Shown here piece by piece: positions 32,806-40,810 of a stretch of DNA of 64,000 bases. Each line of letters starts with the position of its first letter. Positions within the stretch are counted from its first letter, which is position 1. This DNA comes from Pseudomonas sp. Fl4BN1 (GTDB lineage Bacteria; Pseudomonadota; Gammaproteobacteria; Pseudomonadales; Pseudomonadaceae), in assembly GCF_009908285.1 (NCBI RefSeq), contig NZ_JAAARM010000014.1:62001-126000 (forward strand). The letters are read 5' to 3'. A model generated the notes under the pieces. It saw nothing but the letters and a program-made list of their open reading frames with translations. It had not been told where the DNA came from and searched no databases. The position numbers and the translations under genes were made by a program.

Positions 32806-33741
32806 ATGGCCGGCATTCTCGACACGGTAGATCAACGCACGCAGCTGGTGGGTGAGAATCGCCTGGAAATCCTCATGTTCCGGCTGGCCGGTCGACAGCT
32901 GTTCGCGATCAACGTGTTCAAGGTGCAGGAGGTGCTGCAACTGCCGAAGTTGACCCTGATGCCCCAGCGCCATCCGTTTGTCTGTGGTGTGGTCAATCTG
33001 CGTGGCCAGACTCTCCCGGTCATCGACCTGTCCCAGGCGATCGGCATGCGGCCGCTGATTCCGGGGCCCAACAGCACCATCATCGTTACCGAATACAACC
33101 GTTCGGTGCAGGCGTTCCTGGTGGGCGGAGTGGATCGCATCGTCAACATGAACTGGGAGGCCATCATGCCGCCGCCAGCCAGTGCCGGGCGCCAGCACTA
33201 TCTGACAGCCATCAGCAAGGTCGACGACCAGCTGGTGGAAATCATCGATGTCGAAAAAGTCCTGGCGGAAATCGTGCCGTACAACGCCAAGGTATCCCGC
33301 GACAAACTCGATGATCCGATCCTGGCTCGTGCCCGTGATCGTGAAGTGCTGCTGGTGGACGACTCCAATGTGGCCCTGTCGCAACTGCGCGACACCCTTG
33401 GCCAGTTGGGGGTGAAGATGCACATTGCCAGTGATGGCCTCAAGGCGCTGAACATGCTCAAGGCCTGGGCGGATACCGGGGTCAATATGACCGAGAAGCT
33501 ATTGATGGTGTTCACCGATGCGGAAATGCCAGAGATGGACGGTTATCGCCTGACCACCGAGATCCGCAATGACCCGCGGCTGCGTGGGCTCTACGTGGTA
33601 TTGCACACGTCCTTGTCCGGTAGCTTCAACGAATCCATGGTGAAGAAGGTCGGTTGCGACAACTTCCTCTCCAAATTCCAGCCGGACAAACTGGTGGATG
33701 TGGTCCGTCAGCGTCTGCTGCTGGATGAAGTCAGCGCCTGA
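32806..33741 (+). CDS. cheV: Chemotaxis coupling/adaptation protein CheV
   Basis: 311 aa. ATG 32806 has AGGAGT at 32795-32800; a GTG 11 codons earlier is rejected. Residues ~15-160 are a CheW-like domain (LEILMFRLAGRQLFAINVFKVQEVL, FVCGVVNLRGQTLPVIDLSQAI). The C-terminal ~125 residues are a receiver domain (EVLLVDDSNVALSQLRDTL, phospho-acceptor Asp in MVFTDAEMPEMDGYRL, HTSLSG, CDNFLSKFQPDKL). It couples chemoreceptors to CheA and gives phosphorylation-dependent adaptation. The monocistronic context and FliA-type promoter tie it to flagellar gene expression. Confidence 0.95.
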   Translation: MAGILDTVDQRTQLVGENRLEILMFRLAGRQLFAINVFKVQEVLQLPKLTLMPQRHPFVCGVVNLRGQTLPVIDLSQAIGMRPLIPGPNSTIIVTEYNRSVQAFLVGGVDRIVNMNWEAIMPPPASAGRQHYLTAISKVDDQLVEIIDVEKVLAEIVPYNAKVSRDKLDDPILARARDREVLLVDDSNVALSQLRDTLGQLGVKMHIASDGLKALNMLKAWADTGVNMTEKLLMVFTDAEMPEMDGYRLTTEIRNDPRLRGLYVVLHTSLSGSFNESMVKKVGCDNFLSKFQPDKLVDVVRQRLLLDEVSA

Positions 33742-33832
33742 GTGACAGGGGTGTATCCGGCACTGACGCGCTCCTTTGTTTCATCGGGGCGCTGGTATAG
33801 GGTGAGGGTTTTGCCCATACAGGGAGCTGGAC

Positions 33833-34636
33833 ATGCGTCTTAGCGCGCTATATCGATACCCGTTGAAATCCGCCATGGGCGAAACCCTGCAACAGATCGG
33901 CCTGGATAAACTGGGCCTTGAGGGGGATCGCCGCTGGATGCTGGTGGATGAGGCCAGTGGACGTTTCCTGACCCAGCGTGCCGTGGCGCGGATGAGTCAG
34001 CTGTCAGCGTTGTGGAATGATCAGGGTGGCCTGACCCTGAGTGCTCCCGGATATGCCACCCTTGAAGTGCCGCTGCCGGATGTCGATTCGCCGTTGCGCG
34101 GCGTGACCATCTGGCAGGACACCTTGCGCGTGCCCGATGCCGGGGACGAGGCGGGTGCTTGGGTCAGTGAGTTCATCGGCAAGCCGACCCGCCTGGTACA
34201 GGTCCCCCAGGAGCGCGCACGGACCACTGCCGCCGGTTATGGCAAGGACGATGACCAAGTGGCGTTTGCCGATGGCTTTCCCCTGCTGCTGATTGGCCAG
34301 GCATCGCTTGAAGACTTGTCGTACCGCGTCGGACGGCCCCTGGAGATGCTGCGTTTTCGTCCCAACCTGGTGATCGAGGGCAGCGAGGCCTTTGCCGAGG
34401 ATAACTGGAAGCGTGTGCGTATCGGCGATGTCGAGTTTCGCGTGGTCAAGCCCTGTGCCCGCTGCATCCTCACGACCATCGATCCGCAAACCGGCGAACG
34501 CAGTGCTGATCGCGAGCCCCTGGCCACCTTGCAGAAATACCGTGCCCGGGAAGAGGGGGCCATGTTCGGCCAGAACCTGGTCAACGACAGCAACGGGCGA
34601 CTGCAAGTAGGGATGTCGGTGACGGTCCTCGAATAG
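33833..34636 (+). CDS. MOSC domain protein (YcbX-like)
   Basis: 267 aa. The N-terminal MOSC_N beta-barrel (LSALYRYPLKSAMGE, LEGDRRWMLVDE, FLTQRAVARMS) is joined to a C-terminal MOSC domain with the molybdenum-ligand cysteine region VKPCARCILTTIDPQTGE and RFRPNLVIEG. Proteins of this type (E. coli YcbX, mitochondrial mARC) carry molybdenum cofactor and reduce N-hydroxylated compounds. It lies 22 kb from moaB-moeA, which make part of that cofactor. ATG 33833 is preceded by AGGGAG. Ends at a strong terminator. Confidence 0.93.
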   Translation: MRLSALYRYPLKSAMGETLQQIGLDKLGLEGDRRWMLVDEASGRFLTQRAVARMSQLSALWNDQGGLTLSAPGYATLEVPLPDVDSPLRGVTIWQDTLRVPDAGDEAGAWVSEFIGKPTRLVQVPQERARTTAAGYGKDDDQVAFADGFPLLLIGQASLEDLSYRVGRPLEMLRFRPNLVIEGSEAFAEDNWKRVRIGDVEFRVVKPCARCILTTIDPQTGERSADREPLATLQKYRAREEGAMFGQNLVNDSNGRLQVGMSVTVLE

Positions 34637-34667
34637 CCCGCCGGGAACCGATCCTGGCTGCACTATG

Positions 34668-34701
34668 AAAAATGCCCGTCTCCTGGGAGACGGGCATTTT
34701 T
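34668..34701. terminator. Bidirectional intrinsic terminator, MOSC gene / ppnP
   Basis: AAAAATGCCCGTCTC, loop CTGG, GAGACGGGCATTTTTT. A 14-15 bp stem with A and T flanks between convergent genes. Confidence 0.95.
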
Positions 34702-34729
34702 TGTCAGCGATAAAACTGCAGCGGATCGA

Positions 34730-35014
34730 TCAGCCGCGGTATTCGCACAGGTAAGCGGTGTCCACCGCGACTTTCAGCTGGAACTTGCTGTTGGCCGGTA
34801 CGTTGAACTGGCTGCCGGCGGGAAAGGTTTCCCAGTTGGCGCTGTCGGGCAGCTTGACGCTCAGGGCGCCGGAAACCACGTGCATGATTTCCCGCTGTGC
34901 AGTACCAAACTCGTATTCGCCCGGGGCCATGACGCCAATGGTGGCGGGACCTTCGGCCGTGCCGAAGGCAATCGACTTGACGGTGCCGTCGAAGTACTCG
35001 TTGACTTTAAACAT
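34730..35014 (-). CDS. ppnP: Pyrimidine/purine nucleoside phosphorylase PpnP (DUF1255)
   Basis: 94 aa, a single cupin barrel. The start FKVNEYFDGTVKSIAFGTAEGPATIGVMAPGEYEFGTAQREIMHVVSG and the end NVPANSKFQLKVAVDTAYLCEY follow the YaiE/PpnP family closely in length and motifs. E. coli PpnP phosphorolyses several nucleosides to base and ribose-1-phosphate in the cytosol. It is a single gene with its own terminator. Confidence 0.95.
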   Translation of the reverse strand: MFKVNEYFDGTVKSIAFGTAEGPATIGVMAPGEYEFGTAQREIMHVVSGALSVKLPDSANWETFPAGSQFNVPANSKFQLKVAVDTAYLCEYRG

Positions 35015-35088
35015 GGGCGATTCCTCAAGAAAGGGTCAAAAAGGTCGGCCAGTATGCACAAGGCCTTCAGGGCCGTCACCTGTCGCCA

Positions 35089-35631
35089 TCAAGGAAGAAT
35101 CAGCGGTAATAAACGCGCTGTATTGCGTGCATCTTCCAGGGCTCGATGTTGCTGGCCATTGAACTGCATGCCGGCCAATTGCAAGGCTGCGTTGAGGCCC
35201 AGCGGGCGCTCCAGGCGTCGAGCCTTGGCGAAGCGCTGCTTGAGGTTCATGTGTGGGACGTCATTCAACAGGCTGTGCAATTGCTGGTTGTGCCACTCCA
35301 GTTGCAGCTGCTTGCGATCGTAGTCCCCCCAACTGGCCCAGCCTTCGAGGCGCGGTTGATGCTGGCCGAGCCAGCGCTCGAACAGGCTCCAGACCTCGCT
35401 CAGGGGCGCGGCGCTGTCGATGTTGGCCTGGGTGATGCGGGTCAGCTCACGGCAGAACGGCGTTAGCCGGGGGCGTCGCAATGGTCGGACGAAACGCTGG
35501 AAGTGGTCCTGTTCCCGGCCTTGGCGGTTAACCAGGGTGGCGCCGATTTCAATAATCTCCATCTCGCTCACCGGCCAGCCCCCTTCATCCGTCGTGGCTT
35601 CCAAATCTATTACCAGCCAGTGGGGCATCAC
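35089..35631 (-). CDS. DEDDh-type 3'-5' exonuclease (ERI-1/KapD-like)
   Basis: 180 aa. Exo I motif LVIDLEATTDEG carries the first Asp and Glu, Exo II lies near EGWASWGDYDRKQ, and Exo III reads HRALEDARNTARL with the His and Asp of the DEDDh class. The length and the presence of EMEIIEIGATLVNRQG match the ERI-1 / KapD group that trims RNA or single-stranded nucleic acid 3' ends. Two tandem ATG codons leave the start ambiguous by one residue. It follows the Ldh-family gene by 59 bp in the same direction. Confidence 0.9.
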   Translation of the reverse strand: MMPHWLVIDLEATTDEGGWPVSEMEIIEIGATLVNRQGREQDHFQRFVRPLRRPRLTPFCRELTRITQANIDSAAPLSEVWSLFERWLGQHQPRLEGWASWGDYDRKQLQLEWHNQQLHSLLNDVPHMNLKQRFAKARRLERPLGLNAALQLAGMQFNGQQHRALEDARNTARLLPLILP

Positions 35632-35690
35632 AAACTCCAGCCTTCAACATCCTGATGAGGCTTGAGCGTAGCCAAAGCCGAGGCATCCGC

Positions 35691-36647
35691 CTAGTGCTCG
35701 AGTTCATGAAGCAGGGCGGCACTCAGTTCGATACTCAGTCTCGCCGTCTGCCTGCCGGGAATATGAATGCCTTTTTCCTTCAGGCGCAGCAGTTGCTGGC
35801 TCAGTCGCGTTGCAAAATCCGCAGCCAGCAACTCAGGTTGCAAGGCGATGATCAGCAACCCCGCGCCTGGGCACTGCGAACCTTCGATGAAGGACGGGGC
35901 ATCCAGGGACCAGTGGGCACCGCTCAACCCCGCGGCGAGTACCTCCACCATCAGCGCGATGTTCGCCCCGCGCGCGCCACCGAAGGCCAGCAGCAGGCCG
36001 TTGATTGCTTCCCGAGCGTCAGTGGTGGGGCGCCCGTGGCGGTCCAGGGCCCAGTCGGGGGGAATCGGCGTGCCGTTTTCGGCGGCCTGGCGCAGGTTGA
36101 CGAAGGCAGTGGCGCTGGAGGCCTGGTCGATCACCAGGGGCGAACCATCGACGACCGGAGCGGCAAAGGACAGCGGGTTGGTGCAGTACACCGCCTCTCG
36201 GCAGTGGCCGGCACCCATCAGGGCCGGGCCATTGGTGGCGGCGAAACATACCAGCCCGGCATCGGCCAGGCGCCGAGTGTAATAACCCAGCTCGCCGCAG
36301 GTGTAGCTGTTGTGCTGGGCCAGCAGGCTGATGCCGTAGTGGCCGGCGCGCTGGCACAGCTCGTCGAAGGCTCGATCGAAACCCAGCTGGGCAATGCCGC
36401 CCTGGGCGTCCACGCGAATCAGTGCCGGCGCCGGGAACTCCAGCAGCGGCTCGGCGCCAGGGGCTATCCGCCCGGCCCGCATGGCCCCCAGATAATCCTG
36501 CAGATGGCTGAAACCCACTGCGGGACGGCCCGCAAGCTCGGCGGCCACGGTGGCGGCGGCCAAGGCATCGGCTACTGCCTCACTGGCGCCCACACGGATT
36601 GCCAAGCGTTTTGCCAACTGATGGGCCTGTTGCGGGGTATAGCGCAT
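35691..36647 (-). CDS. Ldh family (malate/lactate/piperideine-2-carboxylate) NAD(P)H oxidoreductase
   Basis: 318 aa. It belongs to the Ldh_2 family, whose members include ureidoglycolate dehydrogenase, sulfolactate dehydrogenase and the delta-1-piperideine-2-carboxylate reductase DpkA. The motifs are VGFSHLQDYLGAMRAG near residue 40, AQHNSYTCGELGYYTRRLADAG, VYCTNPLSFAAP and DGSPLVIDQASSA, with AFGGARGANIALMVEVLA later. The N-terminal catalytic His region (HL in VGFSHLQ) is present. DpkA-like activity is one option, but the substrate is not fixed by these motifs. GGAG lies upstream of ATG 36647. It is 74 bp downstream of atuF on the same strand and may be read through from the atu operon. Confidence 0.8.
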   Translation of the reverse strand: MRYTPQQAHQLAKRLAIRVGASEAVADALAAATVAAELAGRPAVGFSHLQDYLGAMRAGRIAPGAEPLLEFPAPALIRVDAQGGIAQLGFDRAFDELCQRAGHYGISLLAQHNSYTCGELGYYTRRLADAGLVCFAATNGPALMGAGHCREAVYCTNPLSFAAPVVDGSPLVIDQASSATAFVNLRQAAENGTPIPPDWALDRHGRPTTDAREAINGLLLAFGGARGANIALMVEVLAAGLSGAHWSLDAPSFIEGSQCPGAGLLIIALQPELLAADFATRLSQQLLRLKEKGIHIPGRQTARLSIELSAALLHELEH

Positions 36648-36721
36648 TCTCGTGCTCCGCGACCTGGCTCCAACCCCGGCAGGTCGGATCGCCGTCTGTC
36701 TGTATAGAAGGCGCCGCCGAC

Positions 36722-38677
36722 TTATTCCACTTCCACGAGAATCTGCCGGTTTTTCACCTGGTCACCAAGGTTGACCTGGACCCGGGTGATCACCCCGTCG
36801 ATCCCGGCCTTGAGTGGGTGCTCCATCTTCATCGCCTCCAGCACCAGCAACAGTTGGCCTTTGCTGACGCTCATGCCTTCACTCACCAGCACATCGACGA
36901 TAGCCCCATCCATGGGCGCCTTGAGGGTGCCCGAGTGAGCTCCCAACTGACTCTTGACCGGTGCATGGGTGCGATCCTGCAGGTGCAGGCTGCCGCCGGC
37001 GCAGCTCAGCCAGAGTTCCCCGTCCTGCAGATGATAGGGGTAATGACGGCGAATACCGTCGATCTCCAAGGTTGCCCGGCGACCATCGGCACTGTGTACC
37101 TTGAGCTCGAACTGTTCCTGCGCCTGTCGCACCTGTACCACGCCCGATGCCAGCGCCGTCAGTTCCAGCGCCCATTGGCTGTCATGCAGTCCGAGGCGGT
37201 AGCCCAAGGGCACGCTGGCGTGGTTGCGCCAGGTACTCAGCGCAGAGCTGTGTGCGCTTGCACTGTGGTGATAGAACAGCGCAGTGGCAATCGCCAGTTC
37301 TTCACTGCTGGGCACTTGGGGCTGCAGGCTTGGGTCCTGGGCAAAATGCTCGGTGATGAAGGCCGTGCTGAATTGGCCGCTGGCGAACAGCGGGTGCCGG
37401 AGCAGATTGGCCAGCAACCGGCGATTGCTTTCGAGCCCCAGCAGCACGCAATCCTCGACCCCCCGCAACAGCTTGCGCCGCGCCTCTTCGCGAGTCGCAC
37501 CGTAGGCAATCAACTTGCCCAGCATCGGGTCGTAGAAGGGGCTGATCCACTGGCCTTCCAGCAGGCCATGATCGACGCGTATCCCCGGTGCAGGCTCCCA
37601 GCGCAGGACCTGGCCGGTCTGCGGCAGGAAGTTCTGCGCCGGGTCTTCGGCGTAGAGTCGCACCTCGATGGCGTGGCCGTTGAGCACCACCTGCTCCTGG
37701 GTCAGGGGCAGAGGCTCGCCGGCAGCCACTTGCAGTTGCAGGGCAACCAGGTCCAGGCCGGTGATCAACTCGGTGACTGGGTGCTCCACCTGCAAGCGGG
37801 TGTTCATCTCCAGGAAATAGAACTGCCCGCGGGCGTCCAGCAGAAATTCCACGGTGCCGGCGCCGACATAGTTCACCGCGCGCCCGGCCTTCAGGGCGGC
37901 TTCGCCCATGGCTCGACGCAGCGCCTCGGTCATCACTGGGCAGGGTGCTTCCTCGATGACCTTCTGATGCCGGCGCTGGATCGAGCAATCCCGCTCACCC
38001 AGGTAGATCAACTGACCCTGCTGGTCGCCGAACACCTGCATTTCCACGTGCCGTGGCTCGATCAGAGCCTGCTCCAGAATCAGCTCGTCGCTGCCGAACG
38101 CATGCAGGGCTTCGGAGCGCGCGGTACGGATCTGCTCCAGCAACTGCTCTGGCTGCTGCACCAGACGCATGCCGCGTCCACCGCCACCGGCGCTGGCCTT
38201 GATCATCAGCGGATAGCCGATGCGCAGGGCTTCGCGTTGCAGGGTGAGGTCGTCCTGTGCTTCGCCCTGATAGCCCTGGATGCAGGGCACGCCGGCTTCG
38301 AGCATGGCGATTTTCGAACGGCGCTTGCTGCCCATCAACTCGATGGCGGCGGCGCTAGGGCCGATGAACACCAAGCCGGCGTTTTCACAGGCTGCGGCGA
38401 ACTCGGCGTTTTCTGAAAGAAAGCCATAACCCGGGTGGATCGCATCGGCACCGCTGCGCCGGGCCGCCTCAAGGATTGCCGCACTGTTGAGGTAGGACTG
38501 CTGCACCGCCGAGGGGCCGATATGCACGGCTTCGTCAGCCATTTGCACATGCAGGGCAGCGGTGTCGGCGTCACTGAACACTGCGACGGTGCGATAACCC
38601 AGGGCCTGGGCGGTGCGCTGGATCCGACAGGCGATTTCGCCACGGTTGGCGATGAGGATCTTGTTGAAGGCGGGCAT
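36722..38677 (-). CDS. atuF: Geranyl-CoA carboxylase alpha subunit AtuF (biotin carboxylase + biotin carrier)
   Basis: 651 aa. The ATP-grasp biotin carboxylase domain covers residues 1-450 (ILIANRGEIACRIQRTAQALGYRTV, IHPGYGFLSENAEFA, KASAGGGGRGMRLV, EMNTRLQVEHPVTE). A middle linker and the C-terminal biotinyl domain with the biotin-lysine motif LEAMKMEHPL follow. It carboxylates the biotin that AtuC uses to convert geranyl-CoA to isohexenyl-glutaconyl-CoA. A leucine-pathway LiuD reading is possible by sequence alone; the atuA-atuR context favours AtuF. Confidence 0.9.
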   Translation of the reverse strand: MPAFNKILIANRGEIACRIQRTAQALGYRTVAVFSDADTAALHVQMADEAVHIGPSAVQQSYLNSAAILEAARRSGADAIHPGYGFLSENAEFAAACENAGLVFIGPSAAAIELMGSKRRSKIAMLEAGVPCIQGYQGEAQDDLTLQREALRIGYPLMIKASAGGGGRGMRLVQQPEQLLEQIRTARSEALHAFGSDELILEQALIEPRHVEMQVFGDQQGQLIYLGERDCSIQRRHQKVIEEAPCPVMTEALRRAMGEAALKAGRAVNYVGAGTVEFLLDARGQFYFLEMNTRLQVEHPVTELITGLDLVALQLQVAAGEPLPLTQEQVVLNGHAIEVRLYAEDPAQNFLPQTGQVLRWEPAPGIRVDHGLLEGQWISPFYDPMLGKLIAYGATREEARRKLLRGVEDCVLLGLESNRRLLANLLRHPLFASGQFSTAFITEHFAQDPSLQPQVPSSEELAIATALFYHHSASAHSSALSTWRNHASVPLGYRLGLHDSQWALELTALASGVVQVRQAQEQFELKVHSADGRRATLEIDGIRRHYPYHLQDGELWLSCAGGSLHLQDRTHAPVKSQLGAHSGTLKAPMDGAIVDVLVSEGMSVSKGQLLLVLEAMKMEHPLKAGIDGVITRVQVNLGDQVKNRQILVEVE

Positions 38678-38733
38678 CGGTGGCTCCCAGAAAGCGGTGT
38701 GATAGCGGCTCGCGTATTCGCAGCTGACAGGCT

Positions 38734-39531
38734 TCAGTTGGCCCAGGCCGGTTTGCGTTTTTGCACGAATGCCAGGGTCCCCTCGATGCCTTCCTCACTG
38801 CTGACGGCATTGGCAAAGTCTTCTGCCGCCTGATCGAGCAAGGGCCCCAGGGGCTGGTCGACACTGGCCAGAAGCATGGCCTTGGTGGCGGCGTTGGCTC
38901 CCGGCGCGCAGCGCAGCACCAAGGCGACTTGTTGCTGCAAACGTTGTTCCAGAGCCTGCGTGCCATGCTCGACAAAGTGCACCAGACCCAGGCGCTCGGC
39001 CTCGCTGCCGTCGAAGCGCGCGGCGGTCAGGGCCAGGCGCCGGGCCTGGGTCAGGCCGATGCGCCGGACCACGAACGGAGCGATCTGCGCCGGCAGCAGG
39101 CCGAGGCTGGTTTCCGGCAGGCCGAACTGCGCCTGGGCCTCGGCAATCGCGATATCGCTGACGCAGGCCAAGCCGAAACCGCCGCCCAGGACCGCGCCCT
39201 GAAGCACACAGATCAGTGTCTGGGGTATCCGTTGTGCTTCTTCCAGCAGCGTGCCGAAAGCCCGGTTCAACTGGCGAAAGGCGCTGCTGCCATGGGCCCG
39301 GGCACCGGCCATGTCCTTGATATCGCCGCCTGCGCAGAAGTGCCCGTCGCTGCCACTGATCACCAGCACGCGCAGGTGCTGCTGGTCGCGCACCGCGGCG
39401 AGCACTGCACGCAGTTCGGCGACCATCTGCAAGCTCATGGCGTTGCGGCTTTCAGGGCGGTTGAGGGTGATATGCAGGACGCCGCCAGCCGGTTTCAGCA
39501 GCAGAGTTTCGCAGGAGGGCAGGCTGATCAT
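38734..39531 (-). CDS. atuE: Isohexenylglutaconyl-CoA hydratase AtuE (crotonase family)
   Basis: 265 aa. Crotonase fold with HITLNRPESRNAMS, the oxyanion-hole segments GSDGHFCAGGDIKDM and GAVLGGGFGLACVSDIAIAE, and QFGLPETSLGLLP. It hydrates the product of geranyl-CoA carboxylase in acyclic terpene degradation. ATG 39531 overlaps the atuD stop by 4 bp (ATGA); a longer N-terminal frame overlaps atuD and is rejected. Confidence 0.9.
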   Translation of the reverse strand: MISLPSCETLLLKPAGGVLHITLNRPESRNAMSLQMVAELRAVLAAVRDQQHLRVLVISGSDGHFCAGGDIKDMAGARAHGSSAFRQLNRAFGTLLEEAQRIPQTLICVLQGAVLGGGFGLACVSDIAIAEAQAQFGLPETSLGLLPAQIAPFVVRRIGLTQARRLALTAARFDGSEAERLGLVHFVEHGTQALEQRLQQQVALVLRCAPGANAATKAMLLASVDQPLGPLLDQAAEDFANAVSSEEGIEGTLAFVQKRKPAWAN

Positions 39532-40685
39532 TTTTTCTTCCCCGGCAGGATGCCCATGAGTTTGCAGATGATCCCCAGCATGATCTCGTCGGCACCGCCG
39601 CCAATCGACACCAGGCGCACGTCGCGGTAGGCGCGGGCCACCGGGTTGTCCCACATGAAGCCCATGCCGCCCCAGTATTGCAGGCAGCTGTCGCTGACCT
39701 CGCGGCCCAGGCGCCCAGCCTTGAGCTTGGCCATGGACGCCAGGCGGGTCACGTCCTGGCCGCGCACGTACTGCTCGGTGGCTTGATAGACCAGAGCCCG
39801 CAGGCATTCGATCTCGGTGGACAGTTCGGCCAGGCGAAAATGGATCACCTGGTTGTCGATCAGCGGGCTGCCGAAGGTCCGGCGTTCCTTGCAGTATTCG
39901 ATGGTGCTGTCGACGCAGTATTCCAGGCCCTTGAGCATGTTCGCCGCGCCAAACAGCCGCTCTTCCTGGAACTGCAGCATCTGCATCATGAAACCGGCGC
40001 CTTCATGGCCGATGCGGTTGCGCTGGGGCACCCGCACGTTGTCGAAAAACACCTGGGCGGTTTCCGAGCTGCGCATGCCGAGCTTGTCCAGGTGCGAGCT
40101 GAGGCTGATCCCGGGGCTATTCATCGGCACCATGATCAACGACTTGTTGACGTGGGGCTTGTCCTCCGAGGTGTTGGCCAGCAGGCAGATGAAGTCGGCG
40201 CTGGGGGAGTTGGTGATCCACATCTTGCTGCCGTTGATCACGTAGTCGTCGCCGTCCTTGCGCGCATGGGTCTTGAGCCCGGCGACATCGGAACCGGCAC
40301 CGACCTCGGAGACGCCGATGCAGCCCACCTGCTCGCCGCTGATGGCCGGGCGCAGGAACTCGTCGCGCAGCTCATCGGAGCCGAAGCGCGCCAGGGCCGG
40401 GGTGCACATGTCGGTCTGCACGCCGATGGACATCGGGATGCCGCCGCAATGGATGGTGCCGAACTCTTCGGCAGCAACGATGGAGTAGCTGTAATCCAGG
40501 CCCATGCCACCGAATTTTTCCGGTTTGGAGATGCCCAGCAGCCCCAGCTCGCCGGCCTTGCGGAAGATGTCGTGAATGGGGAAACGCCCGGCCTTTTCCC
40601 ACTCATCGACGTGGGGGTTGATCTCGCGGTCGACAAAATTGCGCACTGTGCGCCGCAGTTCTTCGTGTTCCTGGGTGAAGATCAT
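39528..40685 (-). CDS. atuD: Citronellyl-CoA dehydrogenase AtuD (acyl-CoA dehydrogenase)
   Basis: 385 aa flavoprotein. Motifs are IFTQEHEELRRTVRNF at the start, CIGVSEVGAGSDVAGLKTHA for FAD/substrate binding, YVINGSKMWITNSPSAD and the C-terminal QYWGGMGFMWDNPVARAYRDVRL. It oxidises citronellyl-CoA to geranyl-CoA, passing electrons to ETF. ATG 40685 has GAGGAG upstream; a start five codons earlier lacks it. It is coupled to atuE by a 4-bp overlap. Confidence 0.9.
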   Translation of the reverse strand: MIFTQEHEELRRTVRNFVDREINPHVDEWEKAGRFPIHDIFRKAGELGLLGISKPEKFGGMGLDYSYSIVAAEEFGTIHCGGIPMSIGVQTDMCTPALARFGSDELRDEFLRPAISGEQVGCIGVSEVGAGSDVAGLKTHARKDGDDYVINGSKMWITNSPSADFICLLANTSEDKPHVNKSLIMVPMNSPGISLSSHLDKLGMRSSETAQVFFDNVRVPQRNRIGHEGAGFMMQMLQFQEERLFGAANMLKGLEYCVDSTIEYCKERRTFGSPLIDNQVIHFRLAELSTEIECLRALVYQATEQYVRGQDVTRLASMAKLKAGRLGREVSDSCLQYWGGMGFMWDNPVARAYRDVRLVSIGGGADEIMLGIICKLMGILPGKKK

Positions 40686-40810
40686 TGTTGTTCTCCTCAA
40701 GTTGGCTCACACCGCGAAATTCCATTGCTAGCCGCTGCCGAAGGCTTGGGCTGCGTTTGCACGACAAGGTCCTGCGGCGACCGGAAGGGCACCTGCGCTT
40801 GATCGCGCGG

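Noticed and set aside
36599..38416. 605-codon plus-strand frame over atuF
   Set aside because: Antisense shadow of a biotin carboxylase with intact motifs.
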